In this document: one piece after another, positions 42,001 to 50,237 of the stretch
Position numbering within the stretch: the first letter of the stretch is position 1
How the letters are laid out: each line of letters opens with the position of its first letter
Origin: Phytomonas francai
Taxonomy: Eukaryota > Euglenozoa > Kinetoplastea > Trypanosomatida > Trypanosomatidae
NCBI GenBank assembly: GCA_001766655.1
Contig: MJCC01000003.1
Span: 753,115 to 817,114, forward strand
Length of the DNA stretch: 64,000 bases
Reading direction: 5' to 3'
Notes under the pieces: model-generated
Database searches by the model: none
The model's input: only the letters and a program-made list of their open reading frames with translations
Told to the model about the DNA's origin: nothing
Program-made: the position numbers and the translations under genes

Positions 42001-42709
42001 TGGTGGCATCTTCTGCATACCCCACTTTATTTTGATCACCCTTGTCTTCACTAAGGCTCTGATTTATTGGACGCGCGCGCCCGCTGTTTTTGATTCCAAG
42101 AGGAGAGATGGCTACGGAAAACGGCTTCGCTGCGCACCGCTCATCACCCTTTTCCTCTTTTTCAGCGAGAGAGGGGTCGTAGAAACGATACAAACGCGCT
42201 GTTGGTTTTTCGGCTGCTTCCTCCTGTGTTGCACGATTCTTTCCTAACCCATCCTTTACTTCAACCGGGGAAATCTTTCGTAAAAGGTACTCCCCTTCAC
42301 AAGGGTCACCGTGATCAACTATTCTCTCTCCACGTCGTACATAACAAGGCTGATTATTCATTGCTTCTTGTAATGGTGGATTCCCTGCACACCGCCCCTC
42401 TCCCTCCTCCTTCTCCCTCTTAGCCTCCAGAATACATTGACGGAGTCCAAAAAAGAGAACATCAAAACGGGAAGGCTTCGTTTCCTCCCCTACAGTAGCG
42501 GACCCTCCCCGTGAGGAGCGCCACCACAGCAAAAGTAACCCTATAAGGAGGCTTATAAAGAAAACGCCAAAAAACGAAAGGGAAGCTAAAACGAAGAGGA
42601 GAATTTTTGAGACCTGGTAGAGATCCCCTGCACGATGAGAAGCCGAGAGTGAGCTAGACTCAGCCCCTTTATAACTTATTCTGGTACGAGCGGCAGCATA
42701 TTTCTCCAT
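39080..42709 (-). CDS. Membrane-anchored protein kinase with split catalytic domain (1209 aa)
   Basis: A transmembrane helix lies at about residues 35-63 (SKILLFVLASLSFFGVFFIS onward), followed by basic residues, so the kinase is probably cytosolic. The catalytic domain starts with IGRGSFSSVYFVK near 266-278 and the ATP-binding lysine in FALKYI near 287. After HPNIVKILGMF (about 311-321) comes an insert of about 640 polar residues. The domain resumes with YLCLVLDPHPLGDLCQYALR near 968. HRDLKPENVL near 1019, DFGLATT near 1074, a GTRPYISPEAW activation-segment end and NDMWSFGCLLYALATG complete an apparently active kinase. The C-terminal lobe looks NEK-like. An insert between strands 4 and 5 is also the hallmark of eIF2-alpha kinases, so that class is an alternative. 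About 39300-40060 is abruptly GC-rich. Confidence 0.88.
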   Translation of the reverse strand: MEKYAAARTRISYKGAESSSLSASHRAGDLYQVSKILLFVLASLSFFGVFFISLLIGLLLLWWRSSRGGSATVGEETKPSRFDVLFFGLRQCILEAKREKEEGEGRCAGNPPLQEAMNNQPCYVRRGERIVDHGDPCEGEYLLRKISPVEVKDGLGKNRATQEEAAEKPTARLYRFYDPSLAEKEEKGDERCAAKPFSVAISPLGIKNSGRARPINQSLSEDKGDQNKVGYAEDATSGFQISDQSDRAILQIAESSGYQPIRRIGRGSFSSVYFVKRKSDGRPFALKYIPCSSNKSLQRAMNEFELHSSVQGHPNIVKILGMFMSYEAGSSLAASPPPMERQSISRKPSSSMLFDSPSSVEQFLNSRILHSAVAKKTEPPTSCAVIHDRTPLTSEFEVKVRGGTTTTEATNIPLEPLRAPNYAPSHSYVNPPNYNTVVMPRTKVNVIPLASSKPLIDTSRVFGAVKKGADISTVTTAFIAAPELSVHSESNGKEGPREVDNALNTVINMPFSDNPKGHNKSSEEPSGPVDSWGRNAIRNPTSNKIQHQPLSYPNAVMFADHEVAFRKEVSPTTRVSYAPKIATNASLFYRKQPPPTSSEVPAGDVLGEEEREMQRPYWPKLSAGGSNLLPRGCVFNDNLAEALESRSRHEQQRQLPPKQSNLPGIADCSASLSTALAPFDEAILTKIALESPSMPQGVEGGAPGGRQGSFHSKVETATPAAASHDADALRNTLDTPTAVHYTNFTFPATALSMSTPIGLHCEPREPQSPILLKIDAKTNTLVNPYLLKGQAAGSQMACPPDSIPSLTAASAEFLRQQPQTIKPNDNIAVAVSKCEACTLNRKITDASVGSLMNANCPSPIPATFADSATSAAFGRFSTKIEEAVQAGRAEMWKERAKGTRENADPAAPEQPAGSSPSDALAVGRRAGRGKGGADGAARPRPGVAEGGSHRAPSRRLSPDAAPWRPPAGYLCLVLDPHPLGDLCQYALRVGRVEECQLVSIAYQVALVLAHLHTRSPPVIHRDLKPENVLIVAKGLMWGPGGEGGPAWASCDPPPDPIRTPTRIVSRVIPIALTDFGLATTREGGRLTAERGVGTRPYISPEAWSGETATANDMWSFGCLLYALATGCLTTRTARIMYRDSNHKGFASMIMNDIIECKYSLAFASFVLSLLTVNPLKRPTATAAIQCFQVRENEIAFDLMSPFFSNVLDL

Positions 42710-43442
42710 AGTATTGCCTTTATGTACTATATTTATGGTTTAGCAAGTCATAATAACGAGTAAACAAGTGGGAAGGAAATAGATAGAAATCAACACCACA
42801 CATTTCTGAATATAAATGGAGCTCACGTGTTGGATCACCGAGGGTTGTTATTATTTTGGGAGTGCTTTATTGCCTTTCGATCGACCAAGATTAAACTTTT
42901 AAAAAATCAACAGCACAGGCCAAGCATAGCGAAGTTTTCCTTTTAGAGAGGGAGGGAAAAAGAGGGGTAGCTCACGATATCCATTACTCTTTTAGCCAAT
43001 CGACAATTCACAAAAAGGATGATTCACATAGTATTCCTCTCCCTTTGAGGATTTATTAGATTCGTTTATTATTCATGTCGGAACAATTCGATAAGGCTCC
43101 GTGTTTTATAGCATGAACTTAATGCCTTCCGTCTGATAGCTATCGAATAGGTTACGTATATATATATAATATAGAACCTTCCTTAATCGTATCTGTTTAG
43201 TAGGATAGTAAGTTCTTTTTCTTACCAACTTCGAGATTAGCAAGATACCTGAAAAATATTCACCAAGGACCATATGTTTCGTTTTATTTTGTAACCCACC
43301 ATAAACAGAAAAGCTAGAGTGATCCAAGGGGATAGGATGACTCGCTTAACCTGATAAACGTTAATCTCGCGCTTAACTCGCCCAACCTTTTCCCTCCTTT
43401 TTTGGTGGTGGTGGAGGTGGTCTGGCTCGCGGTTTGCCTTTT
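42710..43442. other. Intergenic region
   Basis: AT-rich spacer with a short TA tract near 43158-43170 and a GGTGGT run near 43403-43420 close to the stop of the SPX-PRPP synthetase-like gene. No gene seen. Confidence 0.6.
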
Positions 43443-45536
43443 CTACTTCTGGAAGAGCGCCGAGAGGTTGGTCTCGGTGTGAATCATCTCAATTGCCTCC
43501 GCGAGGAGCGGGGCAATCGGGAGCACGCGAAACTTCTCCGCGAGCGCGGGGTCGCGCAGGATGTCGTCCTGGGGGATGGTATCGGTCACGATAATTCGCT
43601 CGATCGGGGCGGCGAGGACCCGCTCGCGGTAGCCCCCGGCGAGGACGGCGTGGGTCGCGATGACGCAGATGCGCTGCGCGCCGTTCTCTTCGAGGCACCT
43701 GGCGAGGTTGGCGGTCTCGACGGCCTCGTTGAGCTCCGTTTCGAGGATGATGCAGAACCGGTCCTTGACGGGGCCGACGAGGCGGATGCGCCGCGCGGGG
43801 TCCTCGGGCTCCGGCCGCACGAGCCCGCGCCGCCCGCGCTCCTGCCGTCGGAGGGCCTCGGCCATGCGCCGGGTCGCGTGGGCCGGGGCCGAGGGGGCCG
43901 TGGGGGCCGAGGCCTCGCCCGCGCGCCGGCGCCCCCCCCCCGACGGCACGGCGGTGCAGACCGCGACGAACTGCCGCTCGCCGTCGAGCCCGGCGTAGGC
44001 CATGAGGGCGTCGGCGAAGTCCTTCGCCCGGGCGACGTGGCGGCCGTCCGGGGCGACCACGGTGAGGTTCCCCATCCCGTGCCCCTCGCCCCGGAGCTCC
44101 TCCGCGAGGTAGCGCACGAAGACGGCGGCGGGGGCGAGGTTGGCGAGGGGCACGCCGAACATGCCCTCGACCTGGGCGCTGGCCATGTCGACCGTCACGA
44201 GGTGCTGCGCGCCGGCGACCTCGAGCATCTCGGCGAGCCCGGCGATCGAGGCCACGTTGCGGGCGTACGCGAGGTAGGGCACGACGGCCGTCACGTGCGC
44301 CGCCGCCGCGAGCCGCGCGGTCTGCAGCAGCAGCAGCAGCTCCATCACGGCGTCGGCGTGGCTGCGGCCCCCGCCGGCCGCCAGCGACTGCACGACAAAA
44401 ACATCGTCGCCGCGGACCGCGGACGGGAGCTGGACGCGGATCTCGCCGTTGGGGTAGGCCGCACAGGCGGGCCCTTCGAGGCCCCCGCCCCCGCCCCCGC
44501 GCACGAGCGCCGCGAGCATCTTCGCCGTCGACCGGCTCCGCGCCCCGGCGAGGACGCGGACGGCGAAGCCGCCGGGCAGCTCCCGGTGCGGGATCGCGCG
44601 CGCGAGGGGGGCGGGGGGGCCCGGAAGGATGCGCGGCGCGACGGCGCCGGTGCGCCGGACGTAGCGGTGCAGCCCCGCGACCGCCGCCGCGCTCGACAGC
44701 CGCGCGACCGTCGCGTAGACGGCGATCAGCGTGAGCGCGGCGGCGCGGAGGTCGAGGGTGGGCAGCGCGACGTTGCTTCGCGTGATCAGCGCGTCGACGG
44801 CGCGCACGCGGCGCTGGAGGTCGAGGCGGTCGCAGGCGACCCGGTGCAGGAACTTGAGCAGGATCTTGCGCAGCGCCAACAGGTTCAGCTCCCGGTACTT
44901 GAGCACGCAGGCGAGCTGGAGGTAGATGCGGGGGATGTAGTCCGGCGACATCTCCTCCCGCAGCGTCCGCTCCGTCAGCTTGTGCAGCTCGACCATGCGA
45001 AGCATCATCTGCTGCTCCAGCCCGATCAGGAAGGCCTTCACCTTGCGGTAGGACTGCTCGAGCTCGTGGAAGAAGCTCTCCTGCGCGCGCTCGCGCCGCG
45101 CCCGGAGGTCGGCGAGGACGGGGTCGTTCTTGAAAAACTCCTTCGTCGCGGACGTGCTCGTCACGGAGAGGACGGAGGGGCTCCGCGGCGAGGTCGTGCC
45201 CCGCGTCAGGGGCGTGTCCCGCCCAAGCTTCGGGCTCAGGCGATCCCGACAAGGGTGCCGCGCAAAGGCCGCTTCCGCTAGGCCCTCCGTGACCAGCGAA
45301 TGCTCGACACTACACCCAGGCGTGAGTGGGGAATTCTCGACGGTTTTAAAGGCGCTTTGGAGGCATTTTTGCATATGGGCCTCACACTCTAGACGAAGAG
45401 ACTCGGCCTCCTTCACGAGCTTCTTCAGGTCGTCGTATTGGATGTAGTTGTCAAGGGTGTATTCCGTGATATACTCGCTAAGCAACCGTCGCCGAAAGGG
45501 CTGGCCCTCCGAGACGGGTTTTCCCGTTTGAAGCAT
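43443..45536 (-). CDS. SPX domain fused to a degenerate PRPP synthetase (697 aa)
   Basis: Residues 13-235 form an SPX domain: RRRLLSEYITEYTLDNYIQY, then DDLKKLVKEAE, later FFHELEQSYRKVKAFL and the last helix LNLLALRKILLKFLHRV. SPX domains bind inositol pyrophosphates and report phosphate status. Residues about 330-697 are a PRPP-synthetase fold: YPNGEIRVQLPSAVRGDDVF, VTAVVPYLAYARN, TVDMASAQVEGMF near 450, and VVTDT-like IIVTDTIPQDD with RVLPIAPLLAEAI. Key positions are changed. The family DLHAGQ motif with its histidine has become DMASAQ. The PRPP-binding DDMIDTAGT loop has become ETELNEAVET near 600, and no KRR flexible-loop motif is seen. I therefore expect a non-catalytic regulatory partner of active synthetases. 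The gene is uniformly very GC-rich. Confidence 0.9.
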   Translation of the reverse strand: MLQTGKPVSEGQPFRRRLLSEYITEYTLDNYIQYDDLKKLVKEAESLRLECEAHMQKCLQSAFKTVENSPLTPGCSVEHSLVTEGLAEAAFARHPCRDRLSPKLGRDTPLTRGTTSPRSPSVLSVTSTSATKEFFKNDPVLADLRARRERAQESFFHELEQSYRKVKAFLIGLEQQMMLRMVELHKLTERTLREEMSPDYIPRIYLQLACVLKYRELNLLALRKILLKFLHRVACDRLDLQRRVRAVDALITRSNVALPTLDLRAAALTLIAVYATVARLSSAAAVAGLHRYVRRTGAVAPRILPGPPAPLARAIPHRELPGGFAVRVLAGARSRSTAKMLAALVRGGGGGGLEGPACAAYPNGEIRVQLPSAVRGDDVFVVQSLAAGGGRSHADAVMELLLLLQTARLAAAAHVTAVVPYLAYARNVASIAGLAEMLEVAGAQHLVTVDMASAQVEGMFGVPLANLAPAAVFVRYLAEELRGEGHGMGNLTVVAPDGRHVARAKDFADALMAYAGLDGERQFVAVCTAVPSGGGRRRAGEASAPTAPSAPAHATRRMAEALRRQERGRRGLVRPEPEDPARRIRLVGPVKDRFCIILETELNEAVETANLARCLEENGAQRICVIATHAVLAGGYRERVLAAPIERIIVTDTIPQDDILRDPALAEKFRVLPIAPLLAEAIEMIHTETNLSALFQK

Positions 45537-46186
45537 GCCGGTTTCTTTTCAATTAGCCACAGACACACAAACGAAAGGGACGGATGTCAAACAAAGCAAA
45601 TAAATTCCCCCAATAGTGAAGAGGATCGCTAACCTATATTTTTAACTGTTATGGGTAGGGGGAAAATTAGGAAAGAATATGTATAAATTCCGATATATAT
45701 ATATTTTTTAAAGGCAATCTAAACAGAATCGAAAACGAGATTTATTTGTTGACAAATGGGCAAGAAATATATTGAAATCATAATATCAATAAAAAAACCA
45801 GTAGCACAGTGAGCTATTACTACACGATTGTAGGGGGAAAGTAAGGGCCTTTTACCGGAAAGCCAACCTCATCCCTCCCCCTATCTTCTGTTTTGCTTTC
45901 TACTCGAGTGGATCTCATTGATGAGGGTAAAAGCTAGTTAATCTGAGTTCGTTTCTTACATGATCGCATAATCTGTAAAGCAGAATAAAAAACGTAAAGG
46001 GCACAAAACTAATAGAAACTAAAATAAAACCCATAAAGTAGTAAAAAAAGGGGAACCATTAGGACATGCGGAAATATCCAGATAGCAGCAGTAGGTAAGA
46101 AATTAAAAAGGGAAAGATGATATTGGTGTACAAAAAGAAACGGGGAAAAAGAGAAATGGAAGGGAAAGAGTGAAAGGAAAATGAAT
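45537..46186. other. Intergenic region
   Basis: AT-rich spacer with poly-A runs. A 75-codon open stretch at 46009-46236 overlaps the neighbouring gene and looks accidental. No gene seen. Confidence 0.6.
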
Positions 46187-47155
46187 TCACAAGTAATGCA
46201 TAATACATGCGGAACACTGCTCATATCGGCTTTCATCGCGTAAAGACCCGGTTTTAAACAATTTCATATGTCGATTGAAGCTCATACAGTGTTCGTTTAG
46301 GAAAATATGCTCGCCATATGTCAATTGCAGGGGATCAAGACTTTTGGGGAGTATCGGGAAACTCTTCGTAAACCCTAAGGCTGAAGGTCTTTCTCCCGAA
46401 AGACGCAGGAAAACACGACGAAGCCATGTCGCAGAGAGAGGCTCCGGTTTAGTGATTAAATTCTTTTCTTCCGCTTTCTCTCCTGTTTCCTCTCTCTTTC
46501 TCTTATTTAAAGCATTCTTCTCGCGGGGGAGGTATTGCTTCCAGAGACGGATGAAAATACCCCTATCTTCGTTGTTTGTTATCATTGGAAAGGCAGGTAG
46601 TTTAAAGGCGCCGTTTTCCCCATTTTTCGAGCTATTCTCTTTTCCTCTTTTATTGGTTCGCACGCACGCCGATGCTTTTACACCCCCATTATTATTATTA
46701 TTATTATTAGCGTTAACCAAGAGTTTTTCAGCTAATGGGGTCTCTTGCACAGCTTGCATATCTTCTATCAATGCTTTCTGTGCGTAGGTGTAAGCAAGGG
46801 CGAGGAGTTGCCTCTCCAGGATCTGACGATCTGTCAAGCGAACGGTTGAGGAACTGGGGGTAGAGCTTCGTCGAGGATTTCGCCTTTGCTTAGAAATGGG
46901 CAAAGAATGAAGGAAGGAATCATTAATAGTCAATGGTGAATGCATTTCCGATATCCCCTTGGGAATACTTTGCCGCAGCGCGGGATCCTTTTCTTTCGTG
47001 GACGGCTTATAAGATTCATTTTCAAGATTCCCCAATGCACTTGTCCGCACGATTTTAGCAGCCGTGGACGAATTTTCTGATGAATGCACTTCAGCTTGTA
47101 TGGTTGAAGTTTTTTTCCGGGATATTTTATCTTGAGCACTCCTTCGACTAACCAT
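46187..47155 (-). CDS. Unrecognised basic protein with poly-Asn (322 aa)
   Basis: A basic, Ser/Lys/Asn-rich protein with an ATG start. The N-terminal 105 residues look disordered. Residues 107-145 (LTDRQILERQLLALAYTYAQ and following) form a probable helix pair, followed by a run of asparagines encoded by an AAT repeat. The C-terminal third (FIRLWKQYLP, WLRRVFLRLSGERPSALGF, YGEHIFLNEHCMSFNRH) looks structured and is the part most likely conserved. No family is recognised. Confidence 0.65.
   Translation of the reverse strand: MVSRRSAQDKISRKKTSTIQAEVHSSENSSTAAKIVRTSALGNLENESYKPSTKEKDPALRQSIPKGISEMHSPLTINDSFLHSLPISKQRRNPRRSSTPSSSTVRLTDRQILERQLLALAYTYAQKALIEDMQAVQETPLAEKLLVNANNNNNNNGGVKASACVRTNKRGKENSSKNGENGAFKLPAFPMITNNEDRGIFIRLWKQYLPREKNALNKRKREETGEKAEEKNLITKPEPLSATWLRRVFLRLSGERPSALGFTKSFPILPKSLDPLQLTYGEHIFLNEHCMSFNRHMKLFKTGSLRDESRYEQCSACIMHYL
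46689..46710 (-). repeat. In-frame AAT repeat encoding poly-Asn
   Basis: Trinucleotide repeat within the 322-residue protein gene, encoding a run of asparagines. Confidence 0.85.
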
Positions 47156-47266
47156 CTCTACCTTTTCGATGTTAAAGTATTAGTGAAACAATATGGTTAG
47201 TATTCCCTAAGAAGGCGAATCAAAGACGATAGTTACAAAAAGTAAAGCTCTAATCACACACACACC

Positions 47267-47297
<31 letters not shown>

Positions 47298-47647
47298 AAA
47301 CGATAATAACGTGCATATAAGAAGTTCGCCTTCCCAAGACACTTAACAGAACAGTGAGACAAAAGTTTTATACAATAATTTGGGAAATATCTTTATTGGG
47401 AGAAAGACATTTTTGCCCCACTACTTCCCAGAATTTCTAATAACATTTGCCGTTTTTTCATCTTGACAATAATTTTGCACATAAACATTCTTGACGAATG
47501 GTGGTTGATTTCCCTTGACACACACAAACACACATATATATGTGTGTGTAGTGAATTCATTTCCACCTTTGTTTTCTAGCCGATTTCACGCATCGCAATC
47601 TAAACTATGGATACCTATTATTATTAAATAATTACCCCCCCCTCTTC
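47156..47647. other. Intergenic region with (CA)n/(TA)n repeat and palindrome
   Basis: AT-rich spacer with a (CA)n(TA)n tract at about 47255-47294 and a 20-base perfect palindrome at 47528-47547. No gene seen. Confidence 0.6.
47528..47547. repeat. Perfect 20-base (CA)n(TA)n(TG)n palindrome
   Basis: A CA/TA/TG alternating purine-pyrimidine sequence that is its own reverse complement, about 100 bases beyond the stop codon of the 499-residue protein gene and so in its probable 3' UTR. Confidence 0.8.
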
Positions 47648-49147
47648 CTATTGAAGTGTGGATAATACTACAGAAACAGACCCAGCTCCCATCCAAATCT
47701 GCTTGTTATCCTGTAATGGTTCTTTATCATTATTTTTTTCCTGTCCGTTAGGCTCTGAACCTTCCAAATAAATCGGCAGCTCCGAAAATATCCCCGCCCA
47801 TCCGAGCACATCGGTACCTTCATCATCGTCATTATTGTTCGGATTTCCTCCCATAAGATTAAGCTGCAATGGAGATGACGAGGGAAAAGTATCATTTTCG
47901 GTTGCCATTGCGTTAGCAGGGAGTTGGAAAAACTTTTTGGGATTTAAAAGTCGCTCGGCGGTGTTTTCCACCATATGTAAATCCCTAGAGGAGTTGAAAT
48001 GTTGTTGTGAATTCTCACCATGATATGAGCGACGCCGCTTTTCTTTTCCTTTTTCCTCCTTTTCTTTCGACCATTCAGATACGCCCATAGCTTCATCAAA
48101 GGCGGAAAGTAAACGACTTCGATGGCTCGTCGTCGTATTATTCTCTTCCAAAGAAGATGGATCATACGGGGGGAGCGGTACGGTCCCAATTCGAACACGC
48201 ATCGGCTGCATGGAAAGGAAATGATGGAAAAAAGGCCCGGGGGCTACCGAGGAGGATGCCGCCTGGTTATGCGCACTAGTATTGGGCGTATTCATGCTAT
48301 TCGCGGCCGACGATTTTAACGGGGGAGGGGGGGGGGTTAGAGGGAGCTGCGGGAATAGCGATAGGGCGGGTTTGATGAGATCCCCCTGACGAAACGCGTT
48401 GTGGGCCGACTTTCCGCCCGATTTTAGGGTTATCCCGGACGAAAAGGCTCGCTTTACTGAAGAATTGACCTGCGAAATATGCCGCGACAGCAAGGATACT
48501 GGGGATTTTTCCTTATCTTCAGTACTATCATCATTGTCTTCCTTTTCGCTCGAGGAGCTTCCTCGATTGATCAAGGCCTCACGCTGCCGTTTTCGCGAAG
48601 TATTCGAGGTGGCCGAGAAGTCCTCGACGGCAGGAATGGCCTTGCTGGAAAACCTCGTCTCGACGACCTCGTCCTCGCTGGCGGCGGAAAAATTCGAATA
48701 GCGCGCGACGAATTGCGACTGCTGCTCGACCTCGCCGGAGGGAATCCTCTCCGCTGCCGTGGACGGCCTGAATTCCTCCTCGCCCTCCTCTTCGCGATCC
48801 TTTTGGACCTCTTTTTCGCTTTCTTTCTCCTCTAGGGTATGCTGGGTCGAGCCTCGCGAATGCGTAAAAACGGATGAGATCCGCACGACGCGCGCGACCT
48901 CGGTTGTTGGGGTTTCCGCAAAATAGCGAAACCCCTCGGAATGAGGGGAGGGGTTCGCGTGTTTGCTTTTTTTTTCATCCGCCGTGGAAGTTGAGGGTGG
49001 GGAAAATGCCTCGGGGGCAAATTTAGGCAACTCCTCAAGACCCACCGGCCGCGCGACCCCTATTGTGTGCTCGTTTGTGAGGCTTGCTGGTGAACTGGAT
49101 AGCGGCTTTCCAGCTTTTTTACCACGGCTTTTACCTTTTCTCGGCAT
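47648..49147 (-). CDS. Unrecognised disordered protein (499 aa)
   Basis: ATG start followed by a very basic segment (MPRKGKSRGKKAGKPLSSSP) that could be a nuclear or nucleolar signal. The rest is rich in Ser, Glu, Pro and Asn with alternating acidic and basic stretches (EKEVQKDREEEGEEE near residue 110, KEKEEKGKEKRRR near 365) and a Pro run near residue 272. No folded domain is apparent. The last 60 residues are more hydrophobic (VLGWAGIFSELPIYLEG, then AGSVSVVLSTLQ) and may form a short binding element. Function unknown. Confidence 0.65.
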   Translation of the reverse strand: MPRKGKSRGKKAGKPLSSSPASLTNEHTIGVARPVGLEELPKFAPEAFSPPSTSTADEKKSKHANPSPHSEGFRYFAETPTTEVARVVRISSVFTHSRGSTQHTLEEKESEKEVQKDREEEGEEEFRPSTAAERIPSGEVEQQSQFVARYSNFSAASEDEVVETRFSSKAIPAVEDFSATSNTSRKRQREALINRGSSSSEKEDNDDSTEDKEKSPVSLLSRHISQVNSSVKRAFSSGITLKSGGKSAHNAFRQGDLIKPALSLFPQLPLTPPPPPLKSSAANSMNTPNTSAHNQAASSSVAPGPFFHHFLSMQPMRVRIGTVPLPPYDPSSLEENNTTTSHRSRLLSAFDEAMGVSEWSKEKEEKGKEKRRRSYHGENSQQHFNSSRDLHMVENTAERLLNPKKFFQLPANAMATENDTFPSSSPLQLNLMGGNPNNNDDDEGTDVLGWAGIFSELPIYLEGSEPNGQEKNNDKEPLQDNKQIWMGAGSVSVVLSTLQ

Positions 49148-49589
49148 GGATATAAGTGGGAAAAGTTTTTATTGTTTGAATTTGGGAAAAAATAGCGAAA
49201 AGTTCGGTATGAATTATTTCCGACCTTTCTAATTGTATTCAATTGTAATGCGAGAAATGGATAACCAGCTTAAAGAGTGGGTATTCATCGTTATACAGAC
49301 ATATAATCGCACTTCCATTAGGATTTATTTTGAAAGATTCTTCGGATAGACGATCTAAGATGAAGCACCGAATCGTTAAATCCCCCATTTTTCCCATTTC
49401 AGCATACTACACGCAAATAGATGCATCAACATTACATCCCCCTATTCACTACATGCGTGAGTTTTGCCTATAAGACTCATATTTATGTTTGCTCTTATAT
49501 TTACAGACCTGATCTAGCAATAAATACCAAAATTCTCTCTTTGTGTGTATATCGATATCGATATACACCAATCTTGATGATTCCTTCTT
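49148..49589. other. Intergenic region with palindrome
   Basis: AT-rich spacer. A 24-base perfect palindrome lies at 49545-49568, 22 bases beyond the stop of the downstream gene. No gene seen. Confidence 0.6.
49545..49568. repeat. Perfect 24-base palindrome
   Basis: GTGTATATCGAT followed by its exact reverse complement, in the probable 3' UTR of the 215-residue protein gene, just after its stop codon. It could form a hairpin in the RNA or a cruciform in the DNA. Confidence 0.85.
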
Positions 49590-50237
49590 TTATAGCATCC
49601 TCGGAGCCTTTCCGCCTCCTTGGGGGGGATTCATCGATTGCATGTAGGACGCCATGTGCATTTGCATTAAAGTAGCATCGCGAATATCCTCGCTGGAGGG
49701 GGGCATCCCGGCCTTCATCTTCTCCAACATCCGATCGAGTTTTTCTTTCATCGCTTGATCCCCCCCGGGACCGGTAAAGGGCGGCGTAAAAGAAGAAGAG
49801 GGATTCAAATTTGAAGAAAAAGGAACCGAAGAAGAAGAGGAGGACTGGGTGTCGTGTTTGAGAAATCGGATATGGGACTCAATCGAGACGCACATCTTGG
49901 TAATGAGTGCTTCCGTTTCCTCATCAGGGTAGTCCTCCACGGCGGTGTGAAGAGCCTGCACAATGGCAGTTCCTATTTCTTCTTTTGCTTTTTCATTTTC
50001 CGCCTTTTCGTCATCTTTTGCACGTTCGTTGAATAAATTCGCGAAAAAAACCGCCTGGGCCTCCTCGTAAAGATCAATAAGCTCGTCTTCTGTCTGTTTT
50101 GATGGATTCGCATCACAAAGAATCTTGGCCTTCGCTAAAATGGTATTGGAAGTTTGCAAGTCCTTCAGAAAAGCCTTTACATAGGCGTGAATCTCCTCTC
50201 GCGAAAGCTTTACTAAGGGCTGTTCAACTTCAGTCAT
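49590..50237 (-). CDS. Unrecognised small helical protein (215 aa)
   Basis: The first ATG of the frame is at 50237. Residues 8-125 are predicted mostly helical and strongly charged (SREEIHAYVKAFLKDLQTSN, then EDELIDLYEEAQAVFFANLF, and ETEALITKMCVSIESHIRFL). A Ser-rich linker containing a serine run follows, then a short Met-rich helix (MKEKLDRMLEKMKAGMPPSS) and ATLMQMHMASYMQSMNPP. The layout of a helical N-domain, linker and Met-rich C-terminal helix suggests an adaptor or chaperone-like protein, but no family is recognised. Confidence 0.7.
   Translation of the reverse strand: MTEVEQPLVKLSREEIHAYVKAFLKDLQTSNTILAKAKILCDANPSKQTEDELIDLYEEAQAVFFANLFNERAKDDEKAENEKAKEEIGTAIVQALHTAVEDYPDEETEALITKMCVSIESHIRFLKHDTQSSSSSSVPFSSNLNPSSSFTPPFTGPGGDQAMKEKLDRMLEKMKAGMPPSSEDIRDATLMQMHMASYMQSMNPPQGGGKAPRML

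Noticed and set aside
43434..45281. 615-codon plus-strand open frame opposite the SPX-PRPP synthetase
   Set aside because: It is the complement of a very GC-rich gene, where stop codons are rare; its Arg/Gly/Glu composition is typical of such shadows.
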